Positions 46,957 through 57,699 are shown, counted from the first letter of the stretch. The stretch is 64,000 nucleotides of DNA from Acinetobacter gerneri DSM 14967 = CIP 107464 = MTCC 9824 (GCF_000368565.1 NZ_KB849538.1:62001-126000), one strand, 5' to 3'. Numbers and translations: made by a program. Notes: a model not told the origin generated them from the sequence alone.

Positions 46957-47640
46957 TTGGAACAGAATGATATCGTTTTGCCAGTTCCCGTTATTGTGGT
47001 GGAGGACGATCCTCTAATCCAGAATCGTTTGCATGAAATATTACATAATATCGGTTACACAACTGATAAACTTTTGTTTGCTCAAAATCTTGCTCAGGCA
47101 AAGAAACTACTGCAAACAAATTCAGCGTCTCTCGCTCTGGTTGACCTAGGTTTGCCAGATGGGAGCGGTATTGATTTTATAAAAATTTTAAAAAAGTATG
47201 ATCCAACCATTTCCATTCTCGTCATTTCTGCTTGGAGCACGGAAGATGCTATTATGGAAGCACTTAGCGCAGGTGCGACTGGTTATGTACTCAAAGAACG
47301 TGATGATTTTGAGATTATGTTATCCATTCGAAGCGTTTTAAGAGGTGGTGCACCGATAGATCCATTTATTGCCAATAAGATTTTGAAGCAATTGATTAAC
47401 GATCAGGAAGAACACCCAAAGAAAAATGGAGCATCAAACGAAAACTCAATTTTATCTAAACGTGAATATGAAATTTTAGTTTTGGTTGCCCAAGGCCTCA
47501 GCAATAAAGAAATTGCAAATCAACTCAACCTTTCCCGTTATACCGTCGAATCTCATATCAAACATATTTATCGGAAACTCGAAGTATGTACCAGAACCAA
47601 AGCCGTGGGAGCAGCAAGATCACTGGGCATTTTGGATTAA
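46957..47640 (+). CDS. LuxR/NarL-type response regulator
   Basis: A 227-residue response regulator. The receiver domain has the acidic pair in VVEDDPLIQ, the phospho-acceptor Asp in LALVDLGLPDGSG and the Lys in YVLKERDD. The output domain is a LuxR helix-turn-helix (LSKREYEILVLVAQGLSNKEIANQLNLSRYTVESHIKHIYRKL). I chose TTG at 46957 because AAGGAG lies 8 bases before it. The longer frame from TTG 46807 encodes an implausible hydrophobic leader, and ATG 46930 has no ribosome site. It overlaps the kinase gene and faces the fimbrial operon. Confidence 0.88.
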   Translation: MEQNDIVLPVPVIVVEDDPLIQNRLHEILHNIGYTTDKLLFAQNLAQAKKLLQTNSASLALVDLGLPDGSGIDFIKILKKYDPTISILVISAWSTEDAIMEALSAGATGYVLKERDDFEIMLSIRSVLRGGAPIDPFIANKILKQLINDQEEHPKKNGASNENSILSKREYEILVLVAQGLSNKEIANQLNLSRYTVESHIKHIYRKLEVCTRTKAVGAARSLGILD

Positions 47641-48282
47641 AGCAAACTTCGGTTTACTTATTGTTATTCTATGCCTTGTTCATCACACAATGGGCAAAGG
47701 CTGAAATAAGTCTTCATTCAACAAATTCTGTTCATCAATGTGATTATAAAATTCACAATATTGAAAAAGTAAAAGACCCACAAAATCAGTCGACACCTCC
47801 ACAATCTGGGTGGACTAAAACGACTATACCCAATATTTGGACCAACGATCCAGGATGGGAACAGTATAGTGGTGCAGTATGGTATAGAATTATTTGGGAT
47901 CGCCATTGTATCAATCAAGCTTCACACAATCTGCCAACATTATTGAGCATTGCGCGTATTAGCCTCGCAGGTAATATTTACAATAATGGAGAGCTTATTT
48001 GGTACGATCAGTCTTTACAGGAACCTTATTCTCGTAGTTTTAATATTCCTCGTTATATCACTTTTCCAGCAAGTACCATTAAAGATGAGCATAATGTTAC
48101 GTTAATCAAAGTTGTAGGGCTGTATGCCACCCGACCTGGAATTGGACGCGTCAATATCGGGCTAAAAGATGATATTTATCCTTATCATCAGAAATTACTG
48201 TGGAATAACCGTACTGTTTATGAGATTAATTTTGTTATTTCTTTAGCTTTTAGCGTTTTATTCTATCTGATTTGGTTATTTA
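47586..48282 (+). pseudogene. Sensor histidine kinase, N-terminal part (split by an IS5-family element)
   Basis: This part has a signal-like helix (SVYLLLFYALFITQWAKA), a periplasmic domain of about 170 residues (SGWTKTTIPNIWTNDPGWEQYSGAVWYRI, like 7TMR-DISM extracellular domains) and the first helix of the membrane region (FVISLAFSVLFYLIWLF). The insertion sequence begins after base 48282. The original frame resumes at 49142. The 55-bp overlap with the regulator suggests translational coupling; a later start is possible. Confidence 0.85.
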
Positions 48283-49139
48283 GGGTCTGTTGACATTTGT
48301 TGCCTAAAAAAATAGCGAGATAGTAAAATTAAATCGCCAAACCCAATTTTACCCCCGCTATGCCTCGTACAATGCTGAATGATCAACACTGGTCTAAGTT
48401 ACTTTCTATTTTCCGTCACTTTAATATTTATCTCAAACTAAATTTAAGAAATTTTATCGAAGCTATTCTATTTCGTATCAGAACAGGTTGTCCTTGGAGA
48501 GATTTACCTCAAGAATTTGGTAAGCCAAACTCTATCTTTAAGAAATACAATCGTTGGTCTAAAAATGATAAGTTTATGAATATTTTTAAATTATTTAGTA
48601 AACATGCTGATAAAGAATGGATATTTATTGATGGTAGCCACGTACGGGCACACCAGCATTCTTCAGGTATTAATAATCAAGATATTTCCAAAAGTATCGG
48701 TGGTAATAGTTCAAAAATACATTTAGCAGTTGATTCTAATGGTAATCCCATTGAGTTTATTATTTCAGATGGAACTTCCCATGATATTAAGATAGCCCCT
48801 GATCTGGTATCAAAATTAGATTTAACTGAATCAGAAATATTATGTGCTGATAAAGGTTATGACTCAGACAACTTCAGGACTCAAATTGAGCAAACAAAAA
48901 CTAAGTCAAATATTCCTAGAAAATCAAACACTAAGTCTAACAATGATCATATGGATTGGCATATCTATAAAATCAGGCACTTAGTTGAGAATTCATTCTG
49001 TAGGTTAAAACAATTTAGAGGAATTTCAACTCGATATGACAAGCTAAAGCGTAATTATCAAAGTGCTGTCGCTCTTGCTTGTATATTTATTTGGTTACCA
49101 TTGTAGGTTAAGTTCCATACTGCAAATGTCAACACACCC
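48283..49139 (+). mobile_element. IS5-family insertion sequence inside the sensor kinase gene
   Basis: An 857-bp element with ends GGGTCTGTTGACATTTG and GGGTGTGTTGACATTTG (complement of the right end), one difference in 17. A 2-bp TA duplication flanks it (48281-48282 and 49140-49141). The transposase frame is intact, so the insertion is recent. It belongs to the IS427-like group of IS5. Confidence 0.92.
48360..49106 (+). CDS. IS5-family transposase
   Basis: A 248-residue DDE transposase, uninterrupted. Catalytic residues: Asp in IFIDGSHVRAHQH, Asp in LCADKGYDSD and Glu in LVENSFCRLKQFRGISTRYDKL. The N-terminal domain (FRIRTGCPWRDLPQEFG) is the usual DUF4096 segment. Some IS427-group elements split this protein over two frames; this one does not. 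Confidence 0.95.
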   Translation: MPRTMLNDQHWSKLLSIFRHFNIYLKLNLRNFIEAILFRIRTGCPWRDLPQEFGKPNSIFKKYNRWSKNDKFMNIFKLFSKHADKEWIFIDGSHVRAHQHSSGINNQDISKSIGGNSSKIHLAVDSNGNPIEFIISDGTSHDIKIAPDLVSKLDLTESEILCADKGYDSDNFRTQIEQTKTKSNIPRKSNTKSNNDHMDWHIYKIRHLVENSFCRLKQFRGISTRYDKLKRNYQSAVALACIFIWLPL

Positions 49140-49141
49140 TA

Positions 49142-50367
49142 ATTTTAAAGAAACATCTTTTGGTTGGTTTGCTTCCGCTTCATTATGTTGGGTCGGTTTT
49201 TTATATAATTTGTTGGCTACTTCACCTTTTCCATTTACGGATTCGGTAACGCCAAATCGAGTAAATTCGATTGCTTTGCTCTTACATGGTTATTGTTTTA
49301 CATTATTTACTTGGCGTTTTGTAAGTAAACATTATAAAAAAACTGAACGATGTTATTTAATTCTCGTTTTAGCATTATCCATATATATTCTCTTGGTTCC
49401 TGAGCCTTATCTTTATGGTAGCCAAGTCATCATTTTCTTTATCTACATTAGTTTATTTATCTTAAATTGTATTTTTATTCAATATCTTGCTTACGCTATT
49501 GCAAGTTTTGAAATCCGCATCTTGGCCTTAGTCTTGCTCACGTTCATTCTGATTGCGGTCAATGATATTTATCTCGCTTTCTATGAACATTCTGAAAACT
49601 TTTTGGCCCCCTATTCTTCGCCAATTATCACCATTGCGTTGTCATTGATTTTCGCTTGGCGTATTTTTTTAAATATGCGTCAAATCAGGAAATTTACAGA
49701 TACTTTAAAAATCACTATCGAACAAGTTACTGATGATTTAAAAATTTCCTTAGAAAAAAAATACAATCTCGAAGTTGAAAATATGCGCTTGCAGGAACGT
49801 CTAAATTTATCACATGAATTGCACGATGGTTTAGGTGGCTCTTTGGTTCGTTCAATGATCATGGTGGATAAAAATACCGATTTGGATCGAAATCATTTTC
49901 TTTCAATTTTAAAATTATTGCGAAGTGATTTGCGCCAAATCATTGATGCTGGTGCAAATGTCAGCATGGAATTGCCTAAAACACCGATCCTTTGGGGTGC
50001 GCCATTACGACATCGTTTTACGCAAATTTTTGAAGAAATTGATATTGATTCAACATGGAATTTTTCTGAAAAATGGAGCAAAACCCCAACGCCGCAGCAG
50101 TGTTTAACGCTCTCTCGGGTCACTGAAGAAGCTTTGACCAATGTCATTAAACATAGTAAGGCGACAAAGGTTAGTATTTCCTTGTCCGATCAAGCAGGAA
50201 AACTTATCTTAGAAATTTGTGATAATGGGATTGGTTTTGATCCAAGTACTGTGCCTGAAAGCTTACATGTCGGTTTACAAAGTATGCAGACACGGGTCAA
50301 TCGGATCGGTGGCGAATTTGTCATGCGTTCCCAAAAAGGCGAAACGATTGTGCAAGTGATTTTATAA
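49142..50367 (+). pseudogene. Sensor histidine kinase, C-terminal part (membrane region and kinase core)
   Basis: After the insertion the frame continues NFKETSFGWFASASLCWVG. It contains about six further membrane helices, a coiled coil (LKISLEKKYNLEVENMRLQ), the HisKA_3 phospho-acceptor site LSHELHDGLGG and the HATPase domain (TEEALTNVIKHSKATKVSISL, ICDNGIGFDPS). Joining 48282 to 49142 gives a 640-residue protein with no stop. A frame also opens inside the element (from 49063) and fuses its tail to this part, so a truncated membrane kinase might still be made, but without the sensor domain. Confidence 0.88.
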
Positions 50368-50483
50368 TCTAAGCCATTTTTTCAACTTGATAAGCTACGT
50401 AAATACAGCTAAAAATTCACTTAGATCACATCAAAAGCCGTTATAATTGTGCACATTTTTAAACACACAAGAAATTTAGGAAT

Positions 50484-51854
50484 ATGACAAAACTTACTTG
50501 TTTTAAAGCCTATGATATTCGAGGCAAACTCGGTACTGAACTTAATGAAGAAATCGCCTATAACATTGGTCGTGCTTATGGGCAAATTTATCAGCCCAAA
50601 ACAGTTGTTGTTGGTTGTGATGTTCGTTTAAGCAGTGAAGATTTAAAACAAGCGACCATTAAAGGTCTCAATGATGCAGGCGTAAATGTGCTGGATTTGG
50701 GCTTAACTGGGACAGAAGAAGTTTATTTCGGAGCATTTCACCTTGATGTTCAAGGTGGTATTGAAGTTACAGCCAGCCACAATCCTATGGACTACAATGG
50801 GATGAAATTGGTTCGTGAAAACTCACGTCCAATCAGTGCTGATACAGGTTTAAAAGAAATTCAAGCTTTGGCTGAATCAGGTGATTTCACAGCCGTCGCA
50901 GCAAAAGGCACAACTGAAAAATACAATATCTTGCCTGAATTTATACAACATCTCATGGGCTATATAGATCCGCAAAAAATTCGCCCGCTTAAACTGGTGA
51001 TGAATGCTGGAAACGGTGCTGCAGGACATGTGGTCGATGCACTCGAAGCCAAATTTAAAGAACTCAACATTCCTGTAGAGTTGATCAAAATCCACAATGA
51101 TCCAGATGGTACTTTCCCAAATGGTATCCCTAACCCGATCTTGATTGAAAACCGCGACAGTACACGCGATGCTGTATTGGCACATCAAGCAGATATGGGC
51201 ATTGCTTGGGATGGCGACTTTGACCGTTGTTTCTTATTTGATGAAAAAGGTCAATTTATCGAGGGATATTACATCGTTGGTCTATTGGCTCAAGCTTTCT
51301 TATTGAAACAAAAAGGTGAGAAAGTTGTACATGATCCACGTTTAGTTTGGAATACTTTGGATATTTTAGAACAATATCAAGGTATTGCCGTTCAATCTAA
51401 ATCTGGTCATGCCTTTATCAAAGATGTGATGCGTGAAAATAATGCGGTCTATGGTGGCGAAATGAGCGCACATCATTATTTCCGTGATTTTGCTTATTGT
51501 GATAGCGGTATGATTCCTTGGTTGTTGGCAATTGCCGTGGTTTCAGAAACACAGCAATCACTTTCAAGTTTGGTCGAAGATATGATCGCTAAGTTTCCAT
51601 GTAGCGGTGAAATCAACTTTAAAGTCCAAGATACCAAAACAACGATTGATAAAATTTTCAATCATTATGCAGATCAAAAACCTGCAATTGATCAAACAGA
51701 TGGCGTGAGTTTGGACTTTGGCGCATGGCGTTTAAATGTCCGTGCATCCAATACTGAGCCATTATTACGTTTAAATATTGAAAGTCGCGCTGATCGAAAT
51801 CCACGTCCTATGCAGGATTATGTGGATGAATTGACTGCATTGATTGAAGGATAA
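50484..51854 (+). CDS. pgm: Phosphomannomutase/phosphoglucomutase
   Basis: A 456-residue alpha-D-phosphohexomutase (AlgC type). The phosphoserine loop is [15 protein letters not shown] with Ser98. The metal loop is DGDFDRC, the sugar-binding loop [10 protein letters not shown] and the phosphate-binding loop [11 protein letters not shown]. It interconverts glucose-1-P and glucose-6-P (and the mannose phosphates), supplying GalU and GDP-mannose synthesis. It faces the capsule genes from the left, its usual place at the end of Acinetobacter K loci. A MITE-like palindrome follows its stop. Confidence 0.95.
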   Translation: MTKLTCFKAYDIRGKLGTELNEEIAYNIGRAYGQIYQPKTVVVGCDVRLSSEDLKQATIKGLNDAGVNVLDLGLTGTEEVYFGAFHLDVQGGIEVTASHNPMDYNGMKLVRENSRPISADTGLKEIQALAESGDFTAVAAKGTTEKYNILPEFIQHLMGYIDPQKIRPLKLVMNAGNGAAGHVVDALEAKFKELNIPVELIKIHNDPDGTFPNGIPNPILIENRDSTRDAVLAHQADMGIAWDGDFDRCFLFDEKGQFIEGYYIVGLLAQAFLLKQKGEKVVHDPRLVWNTLDILEQYQGIAVQSKSGHAFIKDVMRENNAVYGGEMSAHHYFRDFAYCDSGMIPWLLAIAVVSETQQSLSSLVEDMIAKFPCSGEINFKVQDTKTTIDKIFNHYADQKPAIDQTDGVSLDFGAWRLNVRASNTEPLLRLNIESRADRNPRPMQDYVDELTALIEG

Positions 51855-51860
51855 AGCTTC

Positions 51861-51953
51861 GCCCTTCCTGTCCCTCTTAAAAAAGGGGCTATCTGTAAAT
51901 AAAAATATTTTATTTGCAGAGGTTCCCTCCTTGATCAAAGGAGGGACAGGGCG
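51861..51953. repeat. Nested palindromic repeat (MITE/REP-like)
   Basis: The outer arms are CGCCCTTCCTGTCCCTC (51861-51877) and GAGGGACAGGGCG (51941-51953). Inside, TCTG-AAATAAAA and TTTTATTT-CAGA form a second palindrome, and CCTCCTTGATCAAAGGAGG a third. The 93-bp structure could fold as one large cruciform. It sits between convergent pgm and the Sel1 gene and may also end transcription. Repeats of this sort are often present in many genomic copies. Confidence 0.65.
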
Positions 51954-52074
51954 GATTCAAAATATCCTGATCGATAAAAGTTGTAATTTTCGATATAAAA
52001 TAATGAAATATAAAAATATTTAGTCAACTATTCCATCATTCAAAATGTATAGCAACGCTACTTTTAACCTGCTC

Positions 52075-52833
52075 TCAAGGCGATAAAGCAGGATGCTTTA
52101 ATGAATGCCCAATTTCCATCATTTGCTGTTGATAAGCCGTTTGATTTGCTTCAATAGCTTGATTTCCATATTGATAAATATGTGCAAGCTCTTGTATCGC
52201 TTCAGGTAATTCTAAGTCAGCTGCTTTTTGATACCAAAGATAAGCTTGCTGTAAATTAACCTGTTTACCATCCCCATACTGATAGGCATTGCCGAGCATA
52301 AACATGGCATTAGCAATCTGATGATCTGCCGCAAATTGAAAATATTGATTGGCTTTCACAATATCTGCTTTTAGACCATATCCATTTTTATAAATTAATC
52401 CTAAATAATATGCAGCACTCGGATCTTGCTGTGCATAAGCTTGATTAAAATATTTCAATGCCAATTCTGGATTTTTAGCAAGTCGGTCATCACCTTGAAA
52501 ATAGATTTTACCCAAAGTCGTTGCTGCTTCAACATTGCCATGCTGAGCAGCACTATCCAAATAAACAATCGCTAAGGGATACTGTTGCTTAAACAAATAG
52601 CTTTTCCCCACTGCCATTTTTGCCTCAATCTGCCCACGATCAGCAGCTTTTTTAAGCCTTAAAAGCGAGGCTTCATCTTGACCAAAAGTAGATTGCATTT
52701 CTAGTTGATCGATTTCCGCATTGGATAATTTATGATGAAATACAATGCTATACCCTGTAAAAACAGCAATCACCATTCCTATGCTCAAGAGGATATAGCG
52801 AGCATAGGAGAATTGAAAAAATGCTTTCATCAT
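52075..52833 (-). CDS. Sel1-repeat protein with an N-terminal membrane anchor
   Basis: A 252-residue protein. One hydrophobic helix (YILLSIGMVIAVFTGYSIVF, about residues 11-30) anchors it, leaving a periplasmic or cytoplasmic solenoid of five or so Sel1-type TPR repeats (for example AKMAVGKSYLFKQQYPLAIVYLDSAAQHG and AAYYLGLIYKNGYGLKADIVKANQYFQFAA). Such proteins act as scaffolds. It overlaps the CpdB-like gene by 4 bp (ATGA), so both are made together. The function is unknown. It is not a usual part of K loci. Confidence 0.85.
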   Translation of the reverse strand: MMKAFFQFSYARYILLSIGMVIAVFTGYSIVFHHKLSNAEIDQLEMQSTFGQDEASLLRLKKAADRGQIEAKMAVGKSYLFKQQYPLAIVYLDSAAQHGNVEAATTLGKIYFQGDDRLAKNPELALKYFNQAYAQQDPSAAYYLGLIYKNGYGLKADIVKANQYFQFAADHQIANAMFMLGNAYQYGDGKQVNLQQAYLWYQKAADLELPEAIQELAHIYQYGNQAIEANQTAYQQQMMEIGHSLKHPALSP

Positions 52834-54881
52834 TGAGCTTTCGACAAATCAACTTTGTAGATCGACATCCCTTTACCTAAGCCATCATCCGCTTGATAGA
52901 GTGATACAAAATTCAGTCCTGCCGCTTGAGCCAGAGGCAATTTGTTTTGTGCTGAAGTAAAAGTCACAGTGCCTGCTGTGGTTACAGGCACAAATGACCA
53001 ACTACGATGCTGACCATTGGCTACACGACTAATATTTTTGATCTTTTTAATATAACTAATCAATGCATCACGGTTAGCATCTGGTGCTGCATAAATGGTT
53101 TTGGTCCCATCAATCCCGGGGAAATTACCCCCACCACTTGCACGATAGTTATTGGTTGCGACGATAAATTCTTGGCTTAGATTGATTGCCTGCCCTTTAT
53201 ATTTTAAATTTTTAATGCGATTGCCAATACTTTGCGTCACATCAATTTGATAACTTAAATCTGCGCTGGTAAACATATCGAAATTATAACCAGGGAACTT
53301 ACTAATCAAATCTTGAGCAGTGGTTTTACTCGGATCAATTTGATTGAAGCGTTTAGCCGATGTTTCAAGCCAATTTTTTATATCAGTGCCTGACACTTTG
53401 ACGGCATAAACATTGTTTGGATAAAGGTATAAATCTGCTGCATTATTAATCGCAAGATTACCTGAAGACACATCTGTATAATCCGTTCCCCCCGCAAAAC
53501 CACTCTTAAACGGCGCACTCACTGAAAGCACAGGTAAATTGGCATATTGAGGTAAATTATTTTTCACATAATTTGCCACATAATCCGCTTGGGCTTGGTT
53601 CACGATTTCAATAGCAGCTGGATCACCCACATCAGCAAAATAACTGGTCATATTAAAATCTGTCGTGCCAATCGGTGTCTTCACATACTGGATCGTTGCT
53701 TGATGCTCAGCACTAATCGCTTTGGCAATGCTTGGGTCTACATCAATATACGATTTATCAGCATTTTGAATACTACGTGCTTCGACTTGGGTTTTAGATT
53801 TATCTACCACCCATTTTTTACCATCAAAGACTAAGTTGAGTTGGATGACCCCGAGGACTTTACCCCAAAAGCTACTCATGACCGTTGGCACACCATTGAC
53901 CAATCCTTTGCTTTTATCTACCCCAGCAAGGTTGAACTGTGGCGTCGTGCTGTCTTTATTTGGGAAAGTATCATGTGAATGTCCGATTAACATCGCATCC
54001 ACATCTTTGACTTTCGATAAATAGAAACTGCCATTTTCCATGGTCGGTGAATACGGACTACTATCCAAACCGCCATGTGAAATCACGACAATTAAGTCTG
54101 CGCCTTCTGCTTTCATTTTTGGAATAAATTCTTCTGCAGCTTCTTTCACACCAACGGTATAAACCTTACCTTCTAACCAACGTTTATCCCAATTTAAAAT
54201 TTGTGGTGGTGCGAAACCAATAATGCCCACTTTTACTGTAGATGTAATTTTTTTGCCATCTGGAGTAATAGCACTGATCTGTTTTTCGATAATTTTATAA
54301 GGCTTAAATAGTGGCTGTTTGCTTTTTGCACTGTATACATTGGCCAAGACTTGTGGGAATGTCGGCCCTGAACAATTCGGCTGAGCACTTGGGCTGGCGA
54401 TGCCCTCTACATCAAATTTACTATTGGTCACTTGATTTAAAAAAGGTAATCCATAGTTAAACTCATGATTGCCAATCCCACCCCCATCAAATTTAAGCTG
54501 ATTCATCACTTTATAAATCGCTAAAGTTTGATCACATTTGATCGGATTTACCGTCGCTTGATAGTCAGCCAAAGCTGTACCTTGAATAGTATCGCCATTA
54601 TCCAAAAGTAAATTATTTGGAAATTGCTGACGTGCCTGATTGATCAGTGTGGCTGTACGCTCCAAACCAACGGATTTGTCTTCGGCAAGTTTAAAATAAT
54701 CATAACTTAAAACATTGCTATGCAAATCAGTTGTTTCCAATAAGGCTACTTGAGCAGTTGTGCCTTGAACTGTCGGATTGATCGGTGTTGGTATGACTGT
54801 TTCTTTATCATCATTACAACCTTGTAAAATGAATGCACAAAATATAAGTGTTGATGGAAACACGATTTTTGTTTTTGGCAT
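52830..54881 (-). CDS. cpdB: CpdB-like nucleotidase lipoprotein (2',3'-cyclic nucleotide phosphodiesterase/3'-nucleotidase)
   Basis: A metallophosphoesterase of 683 residues. The N-terminus is a lipoprotein signal (FILQGC, Cys22). The catalytic domain shows ETTDLHSNVLSYDYF, LDNGDTIQGT, GIGNHEFNYG, VVISHGGLDSS and IGHSHDTFPNKD. The C-terminal substrate domain has ATNNYRASGGGNFPGI, which is CpdB-like and not UshA-like. It would release nucleosides and phosphate from nucleotides outside the inner membrane. ATG 54881 is chosen because GAGGAA precedes it and it starts the signal; the longer frame from TTG 54932 adds 17 charged residues. It lies between gne1 and pgm. Confidence 0.9.
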   Translation of the reverse strand: MPKTKIVFPSTLIFCAFILQGCNDDKETVIPTPINPTVQGTTAQVALLETTDLHSNVLSYDYFKLAEDKSVGLERTATLINQARQQFPNNLLLDNGDTIQGTALADYQATVNPIKCDQTLAIYKVMNQLKFDGGGIGNHEFNYGLPFLNQVTNSKFDVEGIASPSAQPNCSGPTFPQVLANVYSAKSKQPLFKPYKIIEKQISAITPDGKKITSTVKVGIIGFAPPQILNWDKRWLEGKVYTVGVKEAAEEFIPKMKAEGADLIVVISHGGLDSSPYSPTMENGSFYLSKVKDVDAMLIGHSHDTFPNKDSTTPQFNLAGVDKSKGLVNGVPTVMSSFWGKVLGVIQLNLVFDGKKWVVDKSKTQVEARSIQNADKSYIDVDPSIAKAISAEHQATIQYVKTPIGTTDFNMTSYFADVGDPAAIEIVNQAQADYVANYVKNNLPQYANLPVLSVSAPFKSGFAGGTDYTDVSSGNLAINNAADLYLYPNNVYAVKVSGTDIKNWLETSAKRFNQIDPSKTTAQDLISKFPGYNFDMFTSADLSYQIDVTQSIGNRIKNLKYKGQAINLSQEFIVATNNYRASGGGNFPGIDGTKTIYAAPDANRDALISYIKKIKNISRVANGQHRSWSFVPVTTAGTVTFTSAQNKLPLAQAAGLNFVSLYQADDGLGKGMSIYKVDLSKAQ

Positions 54882-54974
54882 GTTATTCCTCAGTATTATT
54901 TTCAATTTGGGGAATAGTGTGCGGACTCGCAATGAAGAATTTGTGACGATTGAATGAACAAATCATGAAAATAA

Positions 54975-55006
54975 AAAAGGCTAAATATGGTGATATTTAG
55001 CCTTTT
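54975..55006 (-). terminator. Terminator at the end of the capsule operon
   Basis: A 14-bp perfect stem (AAAAGGCTAAATAT / ATATTTAGCCTTTT) with a GGTG loop follows the gne1 stop. The A-run on the left arm (54973-54978) gives a T-run on the minus strand. It is also able to act in the other direction. Confidence 0.9.
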
Positions 55007-55025
55007 AAAATGTGGTTAATCTAAC

Positions 55026-56042
55026 TCAATGATAACCTTTAGGGTTTTGTTTTTGCCAATTCCAACTATCAATCAACATGTCCTCAAGATCGTATTGAGC
55101 AGACCAGCCTAGTTCTTGTTGAGCTCTTGTACTGTCTGCATAAAAACTAGGTAAATCACCCGTACGTCTCTCAGCAAACTCAAATGGAATCGCTATTTGA
55201 TTAACTTTCTCAAATGTATTTTTTATTTCTAAAACTGAAATAGGTTTGCCTGTTCCGATATTCCACGCACGGCAGCCTTTACTCTCTAAACGATTTGTTA
55301 ATGCACACAAATGGGCTTGAGCCAGATCTACAACATGAATAAAGTCACGCTCACAAGTACCATCTTGTGTCTCATAATCACAACCAAATATCGAAAGTTT
55401 ATCTCTACGTCCAACTGCAACTTGGGTTACAAAAGGCATCAAATTATTGGGTATACCTTGTGGATCTTCACCAATACGACCACTCTGATGAGCACCTACA
55501 GGATTGAAATAACGCAGTAAAGCAATTGACCATTGAGGATCAGCAATTGCTATCTTTTCTAACATCTGCTCAATTACAAGTTTGGTATAGCCATAATTAT
55601 TATTAGGCATCCCTAACGGCATCTTTTCTTGATATGGTGACGGATTACTTTCACCATAAACTGTTGCAGAGGAACTAAAAATAAAATTAAATACCTTAGC
55701 ACGTTGCATTGCCTGAATAAGCGCAATGCTGCCATTGATATTATTATCAAAATAAGCCAACGGAATTTTCTGACTTTCTCCAACCGCTTTTAAACCTGCA
55801 AAATGAATCACAGCATCAATCTGATGTGTATTGAAAACTTGATCCAAATCTTCAGTACGACGGATATCCCCTTGAATAAAATCAAGTGTTTTACCAGTCA
55901 ATGCTTGCACACGATTCAGTGATTCTTCTGAACTATTGGATAGATTATCAAGCACAACCACTTGATGCCCTGCATTTAAAAGCTCAACACAAGTATGAGA
56001 GCCAATATAGCCTGCACCACCTGTAACCAATATCTTAGCCAT
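55026..56042 (-). CDS. gne1: UDP-glucose/UDP-GlcNAc 4-epimerase
   Basis: A 338-residue extended SDR epimerase. Residues: NAD motif VTGGAGYIGSHTCVELL, catalytic Ser/Thr in IFSSSATVYGE and the YGYTK pair (Tyr and Lys). It makes UDP-galactose and perhaps UDP-GalNAc for capsule repeat units. GalE and Gne cannot be told apart safely by eye; the name follows its place in Acinetobacter K loci. It begins one base after gpi ends. Confidence 0.92.
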   Translation of the reverse strand: MAKILVTGGAGYIGSHTCVELLNAGHQVVVLDNLSNSSEESLNRVQALTGKTLDFIQGDIRRTEDLDQVFNTHQIDAVIHFAGLKAVGESQKIPLAYFDNNINGSIALIQAMQRAKVFNFIFSSSATVYGESNPSPYQEKMPLGMPNNNYGYTKLVIEQMLEKIAIADPQWSIALLRYFNPVGAHQSGRIGEDPQGIPNNLMPFVTQVAVGRRDKLSIFGCDYETQDGTCERDFIHVVDLAQAHLCALTNRLESKGCRAWNIGTGKPISVLEIKNTFEKVNQIAIPFEFAERRTGDLPSFYADSTRAQQELGWSAQYDLEDMLIDSWNWQKQNPKGYH

Positions 56043-56043
56043 A

Positions 56044-57699
56044 TTATTTCCCGAGTAAAATCTTAATCAAAGCTTTCGTTGAGGCATCAAGCTTCGATAC
56101 ATCAGACTGTGATCCATTTAAAATAGGTAACAATTGATTGGCAATTTCTTTGCCTTTTTCAACGCCCCACTGATCAAATGGATTGATATTCCAAATCACC
56201 GATTGTACAAAAACTTTATGCTCATAAAGTGCAATCAACATTCCCAAACTTAAAGGATTAAGTTCTTGGATCAACATTGTTGTACTTGGCTGATTTCCTT
56301 CATATTGTTTATATAAAGGTAAATCCTGAACTTCATCCACATTTAAAGCTTGATTGCCAAAGGCCAATAAACGCGATTGTGCCAAACAGTTTGAAAGTGC
56401 CAAATGATGTTGAGCAACTAATTCATCAGCATTTTCAGCATAGGTAAATTGATTGGCATTATAACGATTTACCGCTGCGATAAAGTCACAGCTTACTGAA
56501 TGTGTACCTTGATGTAACAGTTGATAAAAAGCATGTTGTGCATTTGGACCCACTTCACCCCAAACAATAGGACAAGTGCTTTGGCTAATTTTTTGATCTT
56601 GGCGACTAATCGACTTGCCATTAGACTCCATTTCAAGCTGTTGCAAATAAGATGCAAAATACTTTAAACGACCATCATAAGGAAGTACGGCATGGGTTTG
56701 CATTTTTAAAAAATTACTATTCCAAACACCTAACATTCCCATCAGAACAGGTATATTAGATTTAAAATCAGTATCTTGAAAATGCTGATCAACCAAATAT
56801 GCACCATGTAATAATTGTTTGAATCCTTCAACCCCAATACTCAGAGCAATCGGCAATCCAATACAAGACCATAGTGAATATCGCCCACCGACCCAATCCC
56901 AGAGTAACAATTGATTTTCTGGGCAGATTCCCCACTCTGACATTTTCTCAGGCTTGGTCGAAACACCGATAAAATGACATTTTAAAATCGAAGAACTTTG
57001 TCCCAAGGCTTTTTCAAGCCAACAGCGAGCAGTTTGCGCATTTGATAAAGTATCAATTGTTCCAAAAGACTTGGAAGAGATAATAAATAGCGTCGTTTCT
57101 GGTCTAAATTTATGTAATAAATCAGATAATTGACTACCATCCATTGTCGAAACAAAATGAACGTTTAAAGCCTGTTCTGTTTGTACTTTAAAATCGCTGA
57201 GCGCGTGAGTCACCATCAATGGCCCCAAATCAGAGCCACCAACGCCAATATTCACCACATCACGAATCACTTCACCCGTAGAACCACGGTACTGACCTGC
57301 ATGGATTTTCTCAACCAAACTATACATACGCTCTAGTTGCGCATGTATTTGTTCAGCCAGCTCAGGATGAACGGTATCATTTTTAGGCAAGCGCAGTGCC
57401 CAATGCATAACGGCACGATTTTCAGTATAGTTAATTTTTTCAGTAGAAAATAAACGTCCTATCCATTCAGGCAAATTCTGCTCATGAGCGAAATCAATCA
57501 GTTGTTGCAATACATTTTGATCAATTCGATGTTTACTAAAATCGAAACACAGTTGCTCTAAATGTGCAGAAAGATGCTCAAATCGCTGACTATCTTCAGC
57601 AAATAAAGAATTTAAATGAATATTTTGAAAATCATTGGACAGCGTTTCAAGCGTTTCGTGTGCTGAAGATTTTTGGGGAAATTGTTCTATATTTTTCAT
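56044..57699 (-). CDS. gpi: Glucose-6-phosphate isomerase
   Basis: A 551-residue phosphoglucose isomerase. Motifs seen are [55 protein letters not shown] and [15 protein letters not shown], with the active-site Glu in [20 protein letters not shown]. It interconverts fructose-6-P and glucose-6-P and so ties the capsule precursors to central metabolism. It overlaps ugd by 4 bp (ATGA). Confidence 0.96.
   Translation of the reverse strand: MKNIEQFPQKSSAHETLETLSNDFQNIHLNSLFAEDSQRFEHLSAHLEQLCFDFSKHRIDQNVLQQLIDFAHEQNLPEWIGRLFSTEKINYTENRAVMHWALRLPKNDTVHPELAEQIHAQLERMYSLVEKIHAGQYRGSTGEVIRDVVNIGVGGSDLGPLMVTHALSDFKVQTEQALNVHFVSTMDGSQLSDLLHKFRPETTLFIISSKSFGTIDTLSNAQTARCWLEKALGQSSSILKCHFIGVSTKPEKMSEWGICPENQLLLWDWVGGRYSLWSCIGLPIALSIGVEGFKQLLHGAYLVDQHFQDTDFKSNIPVLMGMLGVWNSNFLKMQTHAVLPYDGRLKYFASYLQQLEMESNGKSISRQDQKISQSTCPIVWGEVGPNAQHAFYQLLHQGTHSVSCDFIAAVNRYNANQFTYAENADELVAQHHLALSNCLAQSRLLAFGNQALNVDEVQDLPLYKQYEGNQPSTTMLIQELNPLSLGMLIALYEHKVFVQSVIWNINPFDQWGVEKGKEIANQLLPILNGSQSDVSKLDASTKALIKILLGK

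Noticed and set aside
49063..49141. A separate kinase gene starting inside the IS5 element
   Set aside because: The first 26 codons are the element's 3' end read in another frame; the true gene begins at 47586 and is split.
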